A stretch of 64,000 bases of DNA from Oasisia sp. SBJ-2009 (lineage: Eukaryota; Annelida; Polychaeta; Sabellida; Siboglinidae): assembly GCA_964017155.1 (NCBI GenBank), contig OZ024862.1:35613190-35677189 (forward strand). The letters are read 5' to 3'. The position numbers were made by a program, and so were the translations under genes. Every line of letters starts with the position of its first letter. The stretch's first letter is position 1. The notes beneath the pieces were generated by a model that was not told the origin of the DNA, ran no database searches, and saw only the letters and a list, made by a program, of their open reading frames with translations. Below are positions 35,501 to 47,154 of this stretch, piece after piece.

Positions 35501-38500
35501 TAGAATTTTAGACTTTAAAGTCACATTCTGAGTAAACCGCTGACGTTAAAAAATTGAGTATATGTGGAAATTGTTACTTTGTATAAACTCTATTAGGTGT
35601 ATGACACGAAGCCGTAGCCTTTTTTGTCCTTTAAGCAACACAAAACGCATCAAATGACCACAGGAAAATCGTCCGTCAAGTGTGGACTCAAATGTGCTCC
35701 CGCTCGACTTGTATCTGCGGAATACCTTTTAACCGGGTTTCATACCGACACATCATGTATAGACATTTCTACGTATGTGTCTTCTAATTTGAAGATGAAG
35801 TGCACCTGTGAACGCCTTCCAACAACTCACAACTACTACGGCTCTTTCAAACTGTGTGTTGACATTGGCAGACCGAATGCTCTCTATAATGCCAACCTTT
35901 GGCCAGTCGGCACAAAGATCGGTCGATACTTTCCTCCAAGGAAGTACAACACAGCACATTCAACACACCTATATCCTGTCGTATACGTATTGCTTCTTTT
36001 AATGCCAGAAGCATACGGAACAGTTCACTTGATTTGATTAACATTTTAACTACATGTTATATACCTGCTGTGCAAGAACATTAGCTTCCCAAACAGAGCC
36101 TTTCATATATTAATTCTTTGCACTCTGACTTCAGTGCTAGGGGCATTAGCTCCATCGATTATGGTGATGGCTTCAGTGGTCGTCCTGATGGTGGTCTTTG
36201 TTTTTTATGGCGACGAACACTTGACCCATTCATCGAAATTTTGGTTTACGACGATGAGAAAAGACTTTTTGGTCTGAAAATTACTACTTCTAATGCCACC
36301 ATTCTTGTTCTTAATGTTTATCTACCATATCAGAGCGATGATAATGTTGATGAATTTCAAGCTATTTTAGGCAAGATCCATGCCATATCCGATTCATTTG
36401 AATCAAGTAATATTTTTATTATTGGAGACTTTAATGCTGATTTAACCAAGACCAGCTTATTTTCACCATTTCTAAATTCATTTATTAATGAATGTCATTT
36501 TATTCCAAGTGACATTAAGTATCTTCCCCCTGATTTGTTTACACATGGTAGTGACGCCCATGGCTCTAGGAGCTGGCTGGATCATGTGTTTTGCACCCAC
36601 TCCAGTCACTCATCTGTCTCTGATAAGGTAATTAATTGTGATTGTGTATCTTCGGATAATTTTCCTCTATCGTTTACCATTTCTATCAAATTACTACCCG
36701 CTTATGAAGCGTGCACTACGCAACAAACTTGGAAGCCCAGTCCCTTGTGGGATTGTGCCTCCTCCCATGAGCTTCTCAACTATTACACCAAATCTGGTTC
36801 TCTTTTATCCGGCATTGATGTCCCACATGCTGCTCTAAGTTGTACCAATCCTAACTGCCAGGATGAAGCCCACCAGCTGCTCTTGTGCAAATTTTATAAA
36901 GATATCACAAATTCTCTTATGGATGCCTCCGATGTCATCCCTACTAAGACGCAAAACACATCCCGAAAATTCAATGTTCCTGGTTGGAACGACCTGGTCA
37001 GAGATTATCATTGCCTGAGAAACTTTTCTCATCTGCTTGGAGTCCGAGACATGGTCCTTTGTATGACTTAATGAAAATTAAACGTGTCCAGTTTAAACGC
37101 AACAAAAGACATTGTGAAAAAATGCTGAATCTCTTAAAGCTGAGCGACTTGCTTCCAATCTGAGCAGTCATGATTTTAAAAACCTTTGGAAGGGCATCAA
37201 ACAAGCAAACAATGCCAGGTTACCTAACCCCAGTAATGTTGGAGGTGCCTGTGGCGCTGAAAATGTCAGAAATATGTGGCTTCATCATTACCAATCACTG
37301 CTTAATTCTGTACCCGAGTATATACTGTTTCATTCATAAGATTGATACGTATTGTAGCAATATTCAAATTAGCGACAATATGGTTGTTAAAGTTAAAGAA
37401 CTACAAGAATTAATAATTGCTATGCCTGTTGGTAAAACCTCCGGCTACGACCATATCAGTAATGAACATTTTAAGTATGCTAACGAAAAATAACATATTC
37501 TTATATCTCTGTTTTATAGTAGTCTGTTAATACATGTTTTTTTTACCTGATACTATGATGACACCAATCATAGCTTCCATTATTAAAAATAAATCTGAGG
37601 ATTTGTCAGAAAATAATAACTATAGACCCATTTCCCTTGCCACAGTTGCTAGCAAACTATTTGAATCATTAATATTATCCAGGGCTACCCCATTTCTCAT
37701 TACATGTGACAATCAATTTGGATTTTAAAAGCATCACTCTACTGAGATGCTCATATTTCTGTTAAAAGAACTTTTTCGAAACTATATTGCTAATGGGTCT
37801 TCTATGTATGTTACTATGATGGATGCCTCCAAAGCTTTCGACAAAGTAAACCACAGCAAGCTATTTGGTAAATTAATTGATCGTGGTTGTCCAGCTTTTA
37901 TTGTACGCATTCTATGCCACTGGTATAGTACCCAACAATTTACCATCAGATGGTGCCAGGGATTTTCTTGCTTTTTTAATGTTTCAAATGGTGTTAAACA
38001 GGGTGGAATCCTTTTCCCCCATGTTATCAATCTGTACATGGATGACTTAAGTGTTAATCTAAACAAATTACAAATTGGTTGTCTTTACGCTGGCACCTTA
38101 ATCAACCACTGCTGATGACCTCTGTATTTTTTCTCCCAGTGTTGCTGGATTGAGAACACTTACAGATTGTTGTGACACGTATGGCGAATTGTTTAATATT
38201 ACGTATAATGCCAAGAAGTCCTTTTGTATGGTTATTGACAACAAACCCCGGGACATGAAAAGGTTTCATTGTATCCATCTCAATAACCAAACAACCAGAC
38301 AAAAAGATGCCTTTATGCACAAGCTAATGTTTTAGCTCGAAAAAACATTCTTTGTAATATTTCCACCAGAATTACTTTATTTCAAGCATACTGTGCTCCT
38401 ATGTACACTTCTAGTCTTTGGTGCAAATTCAAAAATATAGCCTCAAAAGCATTACCGTCGCATACAATAATAGTCTCAGAATTTTACTCAACTTACCCTC

Positions 38501-41500
38501 AAGATGTAGTGCACGTTTTATGTTTGCCACCAACTACATTAAACCTTTTAATGAACGCATTCGTTCATCCATATTTAATCTTTTATGTCGTCTTCATCAG
38601 TCGGATAACCTTCTCTTTATTTATTACCTCCATACTGATATTCATTTTAAGAGCTGTATGTACACATACTGGAGATCGCTATTATTCACATAACATTTGT
38701 ATTGTATTTTTTAATCAACATTTTAATATTTTTTAATTTTCACAACTTATTTAATTTAATTTCCTAATATATTTATTCATTTTCTTTAACTTTACACTTA
38801 TATCTTTACGTTGATCACATCATTGCTTTGATTGTATTATATGTATTGTACTTTTCTTCATATTTTTTAAATTGTATTTTATGTATATATATGGACGACT
38901 TCTTGTCTGAAATAAACTTTATTATTATTTTGTAACCTAGTGTGTGCATATGCATACATATAAGAAATGTGAGGAGTAGTTTGTCGGTTATAGTCTTTTT
39001 CATAGTTAAGTCAGAAAGTCTAAGATCGCCCGCGACCGCGGAGGACATGAAGGAATATATTCGAGCGATATTCATCTGCGAATTTTCGAATTTCAAGTCG
39101 AATCGAATAGCAGAAAAACGTTCGAATATTCGAAATTTCTAATACGAATCGAATACCCGTCCCATTGTTAATGTGTCACGTGTCTTGGGTGATTCCATAC
39201 GTTGCGGAATGCAGTGGGGTTAACCCTAATTTTACAAGCGCGGCGAGATGAGAGTGCAGTGGGAATCCATTATTTATTATTAGTACCTTACATTTTTTAC
39301 AAATAATATTTCTAAAGCGCCGTATCTTCGGTACCAGCCCATTCAATGGGGCGTACACACATTGTAAAAAGCTACCTTTTACACTGTACACAACTCCATA
39401 GCCTAGGCATAGAATTCGGTTATTATTAATATGCATCATTAGAGTCATCATTTGAATGCAGATGATACTCAAATGTATATATCCTTAGCTACATCCCTAA
39501 GGCAAACGCGTCTAAATATGGACTTAAATCATTCGTTCATGATGGGCCCCGGATCTGGAACAGCCTGCCAAATGAATTGCGAAAAACTGTAAACTACGCC
39601 TACGGCGAGTTTCGCAGATTGATCCGGTGTCGCGCTTACATTTTCCCGGTCGTTAAAAACGTTCCGATTGACGTTTCTGCGCATGCGCAATAAATGTAAA
39701 ATCATCAATGTCCAGCGAAACGACAAAGGATTTTCGGCATAAATGCCACGAGCTCTTCGTTAACTCTCCTGTGATGATTACTGTGAAGAGTTTCTTAAAA
39801 TGTCGTTCAACGCAATAACATATTACGTTTTTAATACATCATTGTCACGGATTATGGCGCATTACAGTCACGTGATTTACGCTTGCTATCAAAATATGCC
39901 TCAAAACTTGTTTGCCTCGTGTTAATTTGCAACAAATAACTTCGCTAAGAAGTTATATACATCCTAACGAACGCCCTGTGGTATTTATGCCATAAATGCT
40001 TTGTTCTTTTGCTTCACATTGATTGTTTTACATTTATTGCGCATGCGCAGAAACGTCAATCGGAACGTTTTTAACGCCGGAAAAATGTAAGCGCTACACC
40101 GGAACTAAGATGGTCCGTCATGCAATTGCTGTATTTGTAGATGAACATTCAACATGTCTGCAGCCACACCAATTTAATGAACAGGTGTATATCGTATTTA
40201 TTGTATACATGCATGTGTTTCTTGTAATGTTATATATTTTAATGCTTTAAATTTAACTTAACCTATTTTGTATGTTGTTTTACGTTTTTATGTCTTGTTG
40301 CTTTTGTTTGTCGGAAAATAGGTCAGATGAGCTAATGTTATGAAATTCACATGTGAACCGACGTTAAATAAATAAAGCTTCTTGTATCTTGTATATACTA
40401 GTAGTTCCTTACAAAAACATAGACATTGTTTTGATGACTTTTTAGTGGATGACTGAGATTAAATTGAAGCTGAATGCTTGTAAAAAACAGAGTTTCTTAT
40501 TGGCACACAGAGGCAGCGTGAACAAAATTAAGAATGTTTTCCCTATATCCTTACTTAGTCAGCATGCTATACCTGAAATTTCAAATCGGAGTAATTTTTT
40601 ATGATGAATTGAATTTTAGAGAGCAAACACATTTACCAAATGTAACAATAATTGCGGCGGTTTCGTCCGTATTTGCTTCTTCCTATTGCAAACAATACTG
40701 CAAATGATTTAGTCATTAGTAAACTAGACCAATGTAATTCGCTTTTGCATAATATGGTCACAGATAGCACAGAATTACATCGTGTTCAGAATTGCTTTGT
40801 AGGCAATAGGGTTGTATATAGGTCTCCACGTTTTACTCATTCTATGCCGCTTTTAATGTATCTGCAATGACACCCTGTCCGATATAATTAACGATATAAT
40901 TATTTCCACATTCGTAGTTCGTGGCGTTTTCGTCCGTATTTTCCTCTTCCTGTTGCAAACAATATTGCAACTGCACTAGTCATTAGTAAGCTAGACTAAT
41001 GTAATTCGAAATCACAGAATTACAACGTGTTCGGAATTGCTTAGTAGAGGTTGTGAAAAGGTCTCCAAGTTTTACTCATTCAAGTATCTGCATTAAATTG
41101 GCTTCCTGTCCGATATCGTATCATATTTAAGATCTGTACCATTACTTACAAGGCAATTTCCTGTAAGCAGCCATCGTATTTATATTCTTTGCTTACTCAT
41201 GTAAGAAAACTTGTCCAGCTTCGATCATCTAGTTTTGATTTACCTTTTGTCCCTAAAGTCAATACTAATGTCAATAATAATTATTGAACGTGCAAAGCGC
41301 CTTTGAGCAGTTTAGGCTGAACAGGGCGCTAAATATATTTTCATATTATTATTGGGATTAGGGCTTTTGCTGTGGGTGCACCTACTCTTTGGAATATGCT
41401 TCATTCTACTAGTGTTAAGTCAGTTGAACATATTGTTAAATTCAGCCGTCGTTTAAAAACATACCTTTACAACCTATCAACATACCTTTACAGTATATCA

Positions 41501-42516
41501 ACCATAGCTTCCTGCCATTTCAATCAAGCTGGTGATCATTGGAATTGTTTATTGACTTTGAGATCACTTAACCCTCTTGTACTGATTTGCCTCTGAGCTT
41601 GGTTTCAAAGGATTTAGGCGCAATATAAATTATCTAATTAGTATTTTTATTAGATACAAATATGATATTATATTAAATAAAACGACATAATAAGTAATTA
41701 AGATACGTATGTCTATCATATGGATATATGTAGGTAAATAATTGATGTATATTAGAAAGCAAAGCATTCTAATTATTATATAATTAAACAAACAAACAAA
41801 ATCCATTAATTCATAAAATATATGCTCGTAAAAGGCGCTTCCGTCTAGATGTTTCAATTCTAGATGACAGATACCCAATGGTACTACTCTCCCGCTAATA
41901 ACTTCCGGCCATTTAGAAAGTTGGGAAAACACATCGTTAATGACGTCACACCTGTGGATTGTCAGTCCGAATTGTTTGTGGATTCAATATGAATTGCTAC
42001 CACAGTGCAACTGTGCATGCACAACAAACAAAATCCGCCAATATGGAACACTCCTCTGCGTTCCCACTGCAGCAATTTGTTGCCGCTTACCGCATGACGC
42101 ATCCATACATATGGAATCGTAAAAAAGAAAATCGTCAGAGTCAGTACTAAAACGACCGATAAATAATTTAGGCCGAATTTAATTCTAATAACCATTATCC
42201 ATGTCAAGTTCCAAGCATGTGTAATTTGTTTGTAATTGTCGCGTTTTCTGTTGCTAACAACCAGAGAAAATAATCGAGTGTCCAGATATGTGCATACATA
42301 CGCGTGCTTCGTCAATTTGCAGGCCATTACTTCATTTATCAAAACTACGATTCGGATCCGGAGAGTTCTGGCTACTGCGATCCATCGCTCCTCACGAGAT
42401 TCCACTGGTTTACCGTTGCCACGTACGTTTACCCGGCCATCTACCTCATAAGCCTCTGCTTCGGCGCATGCATCTTAATGTGCATCCATAATTGTGCCTC
42501 ACAAATTGTTGTTTGA
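23811..42516 (+). CDS. TMEM272-like four-pass membrane protein, five exons
   Basis: Predicted integral membrane protein of the TMEM272 family, molecular role not established. Coding exons 23856-24165, 28769-28822, 32261-32332, 32811-32996 and 42323-42516 join in phase 1 at every junction, giving 271 codons. The N-terminal cytoplasmic part has a 14-residue unit repeated four times, three copies with PPxY (PPAY, PPTY, PPTY; the fourth is PPTC). PPxY is a WW-domain ligand, so NEDD4-type ligase binding is plausible (inference). Four hydrophobic segments follow: in exon 3, two in exon 4 (around MGKCPATPFFPVYLVISGL and LFAFYILWFIAG), and in exon 5 (WFTVATYVYPAIYLISLCFG). The CPxxPFxPxYL signature fits TMEM272. 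The last intron is 9.3 kb and full of transposons. Confidence 0.85.
24370..27888 (+). mobile_element. Full-length but dead RTE-clade LINE
   Basis: Bounded by a perfect 13-bp target duplication TGTGATCAAAGGT (24357-24369 and 27889-27901) and ending in (GAT)n, as RTE elements do. The coding part (about 24840-27838) has an APE-type endonuclease (LLLIGDFNARIG; later WMHPRSRHWHMIDF) and a reverse transcriptase (GVKQGCVLAPSLFS; LLFADDSALVAHS with the FADD catalytic motif), then FTYLGSTISSDG and RNRGRPRLRFKD. Stops at 25013, 25433, 26657, about 26687, 27028 and 27476 and shifts near 26770 and 27190 inactivate it. It sits in intron 1 of the TMEM272-like gene, sense orientation. Confidence 0.93.
27940..28605. 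repeat. Hexanucleotide arrays (CTGCGA)n, (CTGCCC)n and flanking CT/ACGC/CA runs
   Basis: About 25 CTGCGA units (27964-28106), a short CTGCCA block, about 40 CTGCCC units (28140-28377), then CT-rich DNA, an ACGC run (28535-28568) and CA. Long open frames here are artefacts. Confidence 0.97.
28769..28822 (+). CDS. TMEM272-like exon 2
   Basis: Acceptor TTTTGATAG, donor GTAAGT, 54 bases. Encodes the acidic linker RRPVSDTLEEEYDPTKS before the first membrane segment. Phase 1 on both sides. Confidence 0.8.
28823..29720. other. TMEM272-like intron 2, left part
   Basis: AT-rich; 29190-29380 is a low-complexity stretch of ATTTGTATTTGAAAT type, and a similar stretch recurs at about 32090-32200. No gene seen. 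Confidence 0.5.
29721..31583. mobile_element. 1.86-kb fold-back element with arms of about 525 bp
   Basis: Left arm 29721-30242 and right arm 31052-31583 are inverted copies with few differences, separated by 809 bp. Each arm contains three related units of about 130 bp, each headed by a short palindrome such as GCCATTTTTAAAGATGGC. Termini read TTATAGTCAGGGTCCT and TAATAGTCAAGGTCCT. No transposase and no clear target duplication. Confidence 0.85.
31792..31900. repeat. (CAAA)n microsatellite
   Basis: Pure CAAA to about 31856, then degenerate ACAC/CAAA. Confidence 0.95.
32261..32332 (+). CDS. TMEM272-like exon 3, first membrane segment
   Basis: Acceptor TTCAATACAG, donor GTTGGT, 72 bases. Encodes CQCNTYFGILVMFIVLPVLE; the Cys pair just before the helix is a possible palmitoylation site (inference). 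Confidence 0.85.
32456..32510. repeat. (TA)n microsatellite
   Basis: Pure TA run in intron 3. Confidence 0.95.
32811..32996 (+). CDS. TMEM272-like exon 4, second and third membrane segments
   Basis: Acceptor CTGTTTTAG, donor GTACGT, 186 bases. Carries the family signature CPATPFFPVYL and the WFIAG end of helix three. Confidence 0.9.
33325..33672. mobile_element. MITE with AAAACAAACTCGCG ends
   Basis: AAAACAAACTCGCG at 33325 and its reverse complement ending at 33672 form the tips of inverted repeats of about 27 bp; 348 bp long. No target duplication was identified. Confidence 0.55.
33730..38930 (+). mobile_element. L2/Crack-like LINE with ORF1 and endonuclease-RT, dead
   Basis: ORF1 reads from about 33957 (INELLCFYINRMDVLPRS) and resumes after a nested MITE at 35631, ending KIGRYFPPRK. 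The endonuclease begins near 36020 (IRIASFNARSIRNSS), with FIIGDFNADLT and SRSWLDHVFCTHS to 37069. Reverse-transcriptase pieces follow: SGYDHISNEHFK, NYRPISLATVASKLFE, MMDASKAFDKVNHSK and GVKQGGILFPHVINLYMDD. The 3' end is AATAAACTTTATTATT. Several frame changes and stops. The family assignment is by motif only. Confidence 0.88.
34802..35630. mobile_element. TTAA-flanked MITE inside LINE ORF1
   Basis: An 829-bp element with inverted repeats of about 100 bp (tips AGGACAAA; inner CAATTTCCACATATACTCAA), flanked by TTAA on both sides (34798-34801, 35631-35634). TTAA targets are used by piggyBac and Kolobok. Removing the element restores the ORF1 reading frame, so it inserted after the LINE. Confidence 0.85.
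39175..40400 (+). mobile_element. CR1/L2-like LINE 3' fragment, split by a MITE
   Basis: About 39458-39520 encodes ADDTQMYISLATSL, the A[DD]TQ motif of CR1/L2 reverse transcriptases. 39530-39623 encodes HDGPRIWNSLPNELRK. After the MITE at 39624-40102 the 3' UTR continues to AATAAATAAAGCTTCTTG at about 40370. Confidence 0.7.
39624..40102. mobile_element. 479-bp MITE, copy 1
   Basis: Inverted ends of about 80 bp starting CCGGTGT, containing CGCATGCGCA and CGTCAATCGGAACG. A second copy lies at about 53281-53660. No clear target duplication, no coding capacity. Confidence 0.8.
40640..41665 (+). mobile_element. CR1-like LINE C-terminal and 3' fragment with internal duplication
   Basis: 40655-40870 encodes LVISKLDQCNSLLH and ELHRVQNCF. 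40915-41100 is a diverged second copy of that stretch. 41100-41270 and 41350-41510 continue with LPVRYRIIFKICTITYKA and FAVGAPTLWNMLH, separated by about 80 bp of foreign sequence. The 3' end (TTAGGCGCAATATAAATTAT) recurs at 58780-58930. Confidence 0.7.
42323..42516 (+). CDS. TMEM272-like exon 5, last membrane segment and stop
   Basis: Acceptor CAATTTGCAG, stop TGA at 42514. Encodes HYFIYQNYDSD, SGYCDPSLL and the fourth hydrophobic helix, ending CASQIVV. The Tyr-Cys before the helix matches the position of the conserved YC in TMEM272. Confidence 0.88.
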
Positions 42517-42629
42517 TGACGGGACATGGCCTGATTGTCTGTGTAAACCTACTAGAGCCGTGAACCTTGTGCCTCTACACGGTACGTACCGCAAATTACT
42601 GCGAAAGAGAAGGGCCAGTGTGTGTTGAA

Positions 42630-45270
42630 TGGCGTACTTTCTTTCCATTTATACGAGTTTCCATTTATATCTAGGTTCAGAGGACTTTACAGTAGTTTTT
42701 AATGGCGATGAACATACCGTATTGAATACCGGTTTTTTTAATCGTATAAAAAGACCGTTTTGGGATGCTAACCTGTGTGATATTAATAACTCATTATTTG
42801 CAGGTCATATGATACATTTCTGCTCTGAAGAAAACTTTAAAATGTCATCTTGTGCACACTTATCAGAATCATATACATTATGTTAGTGAAAGGTGGAATA
42901 CAAACTCCTCCTGGTTAGATCATGTGATAGCAAGTAATGATTTTTACAGTAAGATCGATATTCTGTATGATGTCAGCGATGAAGATCGTATTCCATTCAA
43001 AGTGTACATAAATACTAACAATATACCCAATTTAACGAGCAGTATTAATAATGGTGAAGCAAAATAAGATGGAATAACATGACTGATGATGACATAAGTA
43101 AATATTGTATGCTTACTAAAATATGTTTGCATGATATTCATATACCAACAGAGGGTGTGGGATGTAGGGTGTAGGATGCACAATGCATGAATGTAAACCA
43201 TATTAAATGTCTAAATAAACTGTACAATGACTTAGTGAATTCACTAATACAAGCTGGTGAAGAATTCTCGCAAAAATAAGAAGCGGTCGTATACAATAAA
43301 CCGGGATGCGCAGAGTATGTGGATAGTTTGTATGATACCTCCAGAAATATTTTTTTCTAATACATACCTACAGAGAAGTCAAACACATGTGGGTTAATGC
43401 TGGGAAACCCAGACAGGTACCTGTTTATGATTTGCATGTAAAAACCAAAGCTAGATTCAAGTATTCTTTACGATTTATCAAGATTAATGAAAATATACTA
43501 CGCAAAGAAGCACTAGCTAAGAAATTAGCCGAACTTAATCCTGAGGCATTCTGACTTGAAATTAAGACTATTAACAACTGTAATACTCCTCTTCCGTCTA
43601 GTATCGAAGGTGTATCTGGTGGAAAAGAGATAGTAGATCTTTGGCGTAAAATATTTTGTGACCTTTTAAACTGTGTTAACAATAGTAGTGTAGACGTGTG
43701 TGAATATGACTGTGATATATGTTATGATGAAATTATGGTCACAGTAGAGGAGGTAACAAATGCGATTAAGAAGCTTGATGTTAATAACGCTTGTGGGTCA
43801 GATGGCATAATTATGATCAGAACATATAACATATGCAGACAAGGCACTTGTAGCCTTGCTATCTATGTGCTTAATTGTTTTGTTTTGCTCATGGTTTTCT
43901 GCCAGAATCAATGTTGTCAGTTGTACTTGTGCCAGTGATTAAGGATAAAGCTGGTAAAATATCTTCTAAAAACACTTACGGTCCAATTGCATTAGCTAGT
44001 GTGTTTAGCAAAATAATTGAACTAATTATACTAGGTAGAATTTAAATATTTTTGGATACTAATCCGAATCAGTTTTGTTTCAAGAAGAAGCATGGCACAT
44101 ACCAGTGTATATGTGTGCTAAAGGAAATTATTGATTTGTATCGAACTCTGAACGGCAGTGTATTTGTATGTTTTCTTGTTGCCAGTAAAGCCTTCGACAG
44201 AGTAAATCACAGGACGTTGCTTAAGAATCTTAGTGAAAGGGGTGTACCAGGGTACATTCTACGAATACTAATAATTATATTGGTATCACAACCAGACCAC
44301 CTGCATAGGATGTGTTTTCTTCAAAATTTAAAGTAACCAATGATATTCAGCAAGGGGGTGTATTATCCCCTTACTTATTTAATGTATATGTAGGTGAATT
44401 GAGCGAACAATTTAAAATGTGTAATGTTCGATGTAGCATGAATGGTCATCTTATTAATCACATAATGGATGCTAATGATTTAGTCTTGATTTCACCTTCA
44501 TCGGCAGGACTATGCCAGCTACTACATGAATATGAGAAATTGGGAATGAGTGAAATGAAGTGAAATACAATGCTAAGAAGAGTGCAGGCATGATATTTAG
44601 ATGTGCGACCTTAAAATGATGTTTTATCCCTGAATTAAAAATAAAAGGGGTTACTCTGCATGTTATTGCTACAATATTAATATCTTGGAAACTATATTTC
44701 AGATGATCTTTCAGATGATGATGACATTAACAGACAACGCAGAATTCTATGTGTACAAGGACATATTATATTGCGAACATTTAGTATGTGCTTCCTAGAG
44801 GTTAAACTCACACTGTTTCGTTGATATTGCTCATCCATGTAAGGAGTACAACTCTGGTGGAACTACAAGAAACCACATTAGATAGATTGCATATTGCAAA
44901 TCACAATATTTTAAAGTTGTTTATTGGTACGTCAAAATATGAAAGTATCAGCCTGCTATGCACTCTGTTTGATATACAATGCCGCCAGTCAGCTACAAGG
45001 GAAAAGGTGTATAGATTTATGTGTAGACTTGATTGCTCTGTTAACTATATTTTAAATGACATTCTAACTTCTAGCTTAAGATTCACTTCCAAGATCCATA
45101 AATACTGGAACAAGCCTTTATATGTGAACACTTGAATGAAACAACTGTGTAATTGTTTTAATATAGACAGCATTGGGTCAGAATGCATACTGTACATATT
45201 GTCTGTCTAATGGACCTCAGAGTCACATGTGCTTGCTGTATGTACCCTGTTGAGTCTGGAATAAAGTAAA
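42630..45270 (+). mobile_element. Decayed L2/Crack-like LINE
   Basis: Endonuclease C-terminus (SSWLDHVIASND near 42915), then linker and reverse-transcriptase pieces: VEEVTNAIKKLDVNNACGSD, SKAFDRVNHRTLL, IQQGGVLSPYLFNVYV, and the catalytic region as MDANDLVLISPSSAG (the YADD position reads DAND). Tail ends ATAAAGTAAATG near 45265. Many stops. It starts about 110 bp after the TMEM272-like stop codon, so it may supply that gene's 3' UTR or end. Confidence 0.8.
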
Positions 45271-45544
45271 TGTTTTGAAACGCAAGAAAGACAGGACGTA
45301 TTGATTTCTCAACAACGTAAATACATCTCATCTGGAAGCCTGAGTGTCCTCTATAAATAAGTCATCCAAACTTGTGCCTGAGAGATAGCGTCGAGAGGAA
45401 TACTGGTCTGAGGGGACTTTCCGAGGTCCAAACCGTGTCGGAGGAGGACAAATGTCATACAAATATACAGACGTGATTACAAATCGGTGAGTGACTACGG
45501 CAGGCCGCCTGTGAGGTGACAGGGGGACGACCCGGGGCTACTCC

Positions 45545-45607
45545 ATGGCGTCATCCGACTGTACTGCACCGTCACGTCCTCACGACAACTCGGCTGTCAC
45601 TACACAT
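45545..45607 (+). CDS. Possible first coding exon, unassigned
   Basis: ATG in good context (CTCCATGGCG) opens 21 codons, MASSDCTAPSRPHDNSAVTT then His, before a consensus donor GTACGT. The frame also stays open to 45826 without splicing. No partner exon with matching phase was found. The beginning MASS resembles the TMEM272-like protein at 23856, which may be chance. Confidence 0.3.
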
Positions 45608-46017
45608 GTACGTGTGTCCAGTCCCCAATTAGCTCCAGTCGCGCGGAGTCTCGGCATGTATCGTGACCCAATTACAGGCCCTATAGTCATGCGTTGGACA
45701 ACCTTTTATCAACGGCAACGCGTACCCTTTCCAACAAATAAAATTCTACAAGCTGTCGACAATGTATTGGGTAGTTTTAATCTTTTACTTTTAATGAATC
45801 CCAAATGCAAGTTGATTTACGTGTGAAATGCCGGCAGTCTTAGTTTGTCACATGATGTCGTTGTATTTTGCAAAAGAGAAGTTGTACTCAATCTTACTTT
45901 GCCTCTTTGGGTGGCTCCTCCGAGACCAGCCAGCTCAAGGCTGACACTCCCGGAACCTCGGTTGTCATGTTTATTTGAAGAAATATATATTTGTATGCGG
46001 ACAAGAACTGTTCTATT

Positions 46018-46168
46018 CATCATCATCTTCATCATCATCATCATCATCACCATCACCATCACCATCACCATCACCATCACCATCACCATCACCATCACCA
46101 TCACCATCACCATCACCATCACCATCACCATCACCATCACCATCACCATCACCATCACCATCACCATC
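46018..46168. repeat. (CATCAC)n microsatellite
   Basis: About 23 hexamers after a short CAT run. Confidence 0.97.
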
Positions 46169-47150
46169 CTTGTGCAGCCGTAGTGTCCAGTTGTTGGACA
46201 AAGGGCACAGCATGCTGTTTCCAGATCTGCTAGTTGAGTGAACCCCCAGCTATATGGCGCACGTTCCGGATGACGTAATACACTTTCTAGATGACGCTGC
46301 CGTCGCTTCGTATTCCCGGGCTAGCCTGCTTCCCGAAATACGTTATTCTTAGCGAGGAGAAATTCAACTGGCCATGGGAAATAGAACCAATATTTAAAAA
46401 AAATTATTTAGCTCTCGTCGTTTGCAATTGTACTACTCTGTGATTGTAAACATTAGTGCCTACTGATCCAATCACGTGACTGCGAAGGAATTACGTCACA
46501 AACAGCGCTCGTGAACGGCAGAGCAGGCGAAGACAAACATTCAAGCTAATCGTTCGCCATCGAGATGGAGAATCAAGCAACACACGAAGAACATTTACAA
46601 GAAGTTACACGAACATCTAACAGATAAGTTCAACCTATGTTATCATTAACTTTTTATTTTACTTTTCTATCAATTTATCTTCGGCGTTCCACCTGGAACA
46701 GTGGGTAGGGCACAGACGACAAAGCAGCCGGTTAACAAGACAGTTGTGTGTAAATATACTGAAAGTCAAGTTAATTAACCAACTCTGGAGAATATTTCCA
46801 ATACACGAAAACATTTACATTATCAAAATTAATAACCTTAGCATTAATAATTTCTAAAATGTTTATGTTTGCTTAGCCTTGAATTGACGTTCCATTTGGA
46901 ATAGTAGGAGGGGTACAAACGATGACTGATAACTATAAGGACGTAAGAAAAGAAGGAAGGAAGCTAGGAAGGAAAAAAAGGGATGACGGAAAAAGGAAAG
47001 CGATTAAGCCAAAGGACCAATTTAGCAATATATGTCAATAGTAGCATTAAGTAATTCCCATAAAGCGGTAGTGCTAGCGCCAGGATACGCCTCCTCCAAA
47101 CCAAATTACGTTTATATGGCTTCGATTGCGAGCAGGGGTGGTCTGGGGCA
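46169..47150. other. Unassigned DNA before the satellite block
   Basis: An imperfect repeat of about 40 bp occurs at 46680 and 46885 (GCGTTCCACCTGGAACAGTG versus ACGTTCCATTTGGAATAGTA). No gene seen. Confidence 0.4.
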
Positions 47151-47154
47151 ATAC

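Larger units (their letters stand above)
33058..39165. mobile_element. Outer DNA transposon remnant (hAT-like), split by later insertions
   Basis: Both ends read ATGGGACG, followed by GAATCGAATATTCGAA-type subterminal repeats. The inverted similarity reaches about 240 bp inwards, with GTAACCTA.TGTGTG near 33276 and 38935. Flanking octamers TTTTAAGG and TGTTAATG match at six of eight. The body was opened by a LINE and a MITE; no transposase remains. Confidence 0.6.

Noticed and set aside
45545..45826. 93-codon unspliced frame
   Set aside because: Composition changes after codon 21 at a consensus donor, so at most the first 63 bases are kept as a low-confidence exon.
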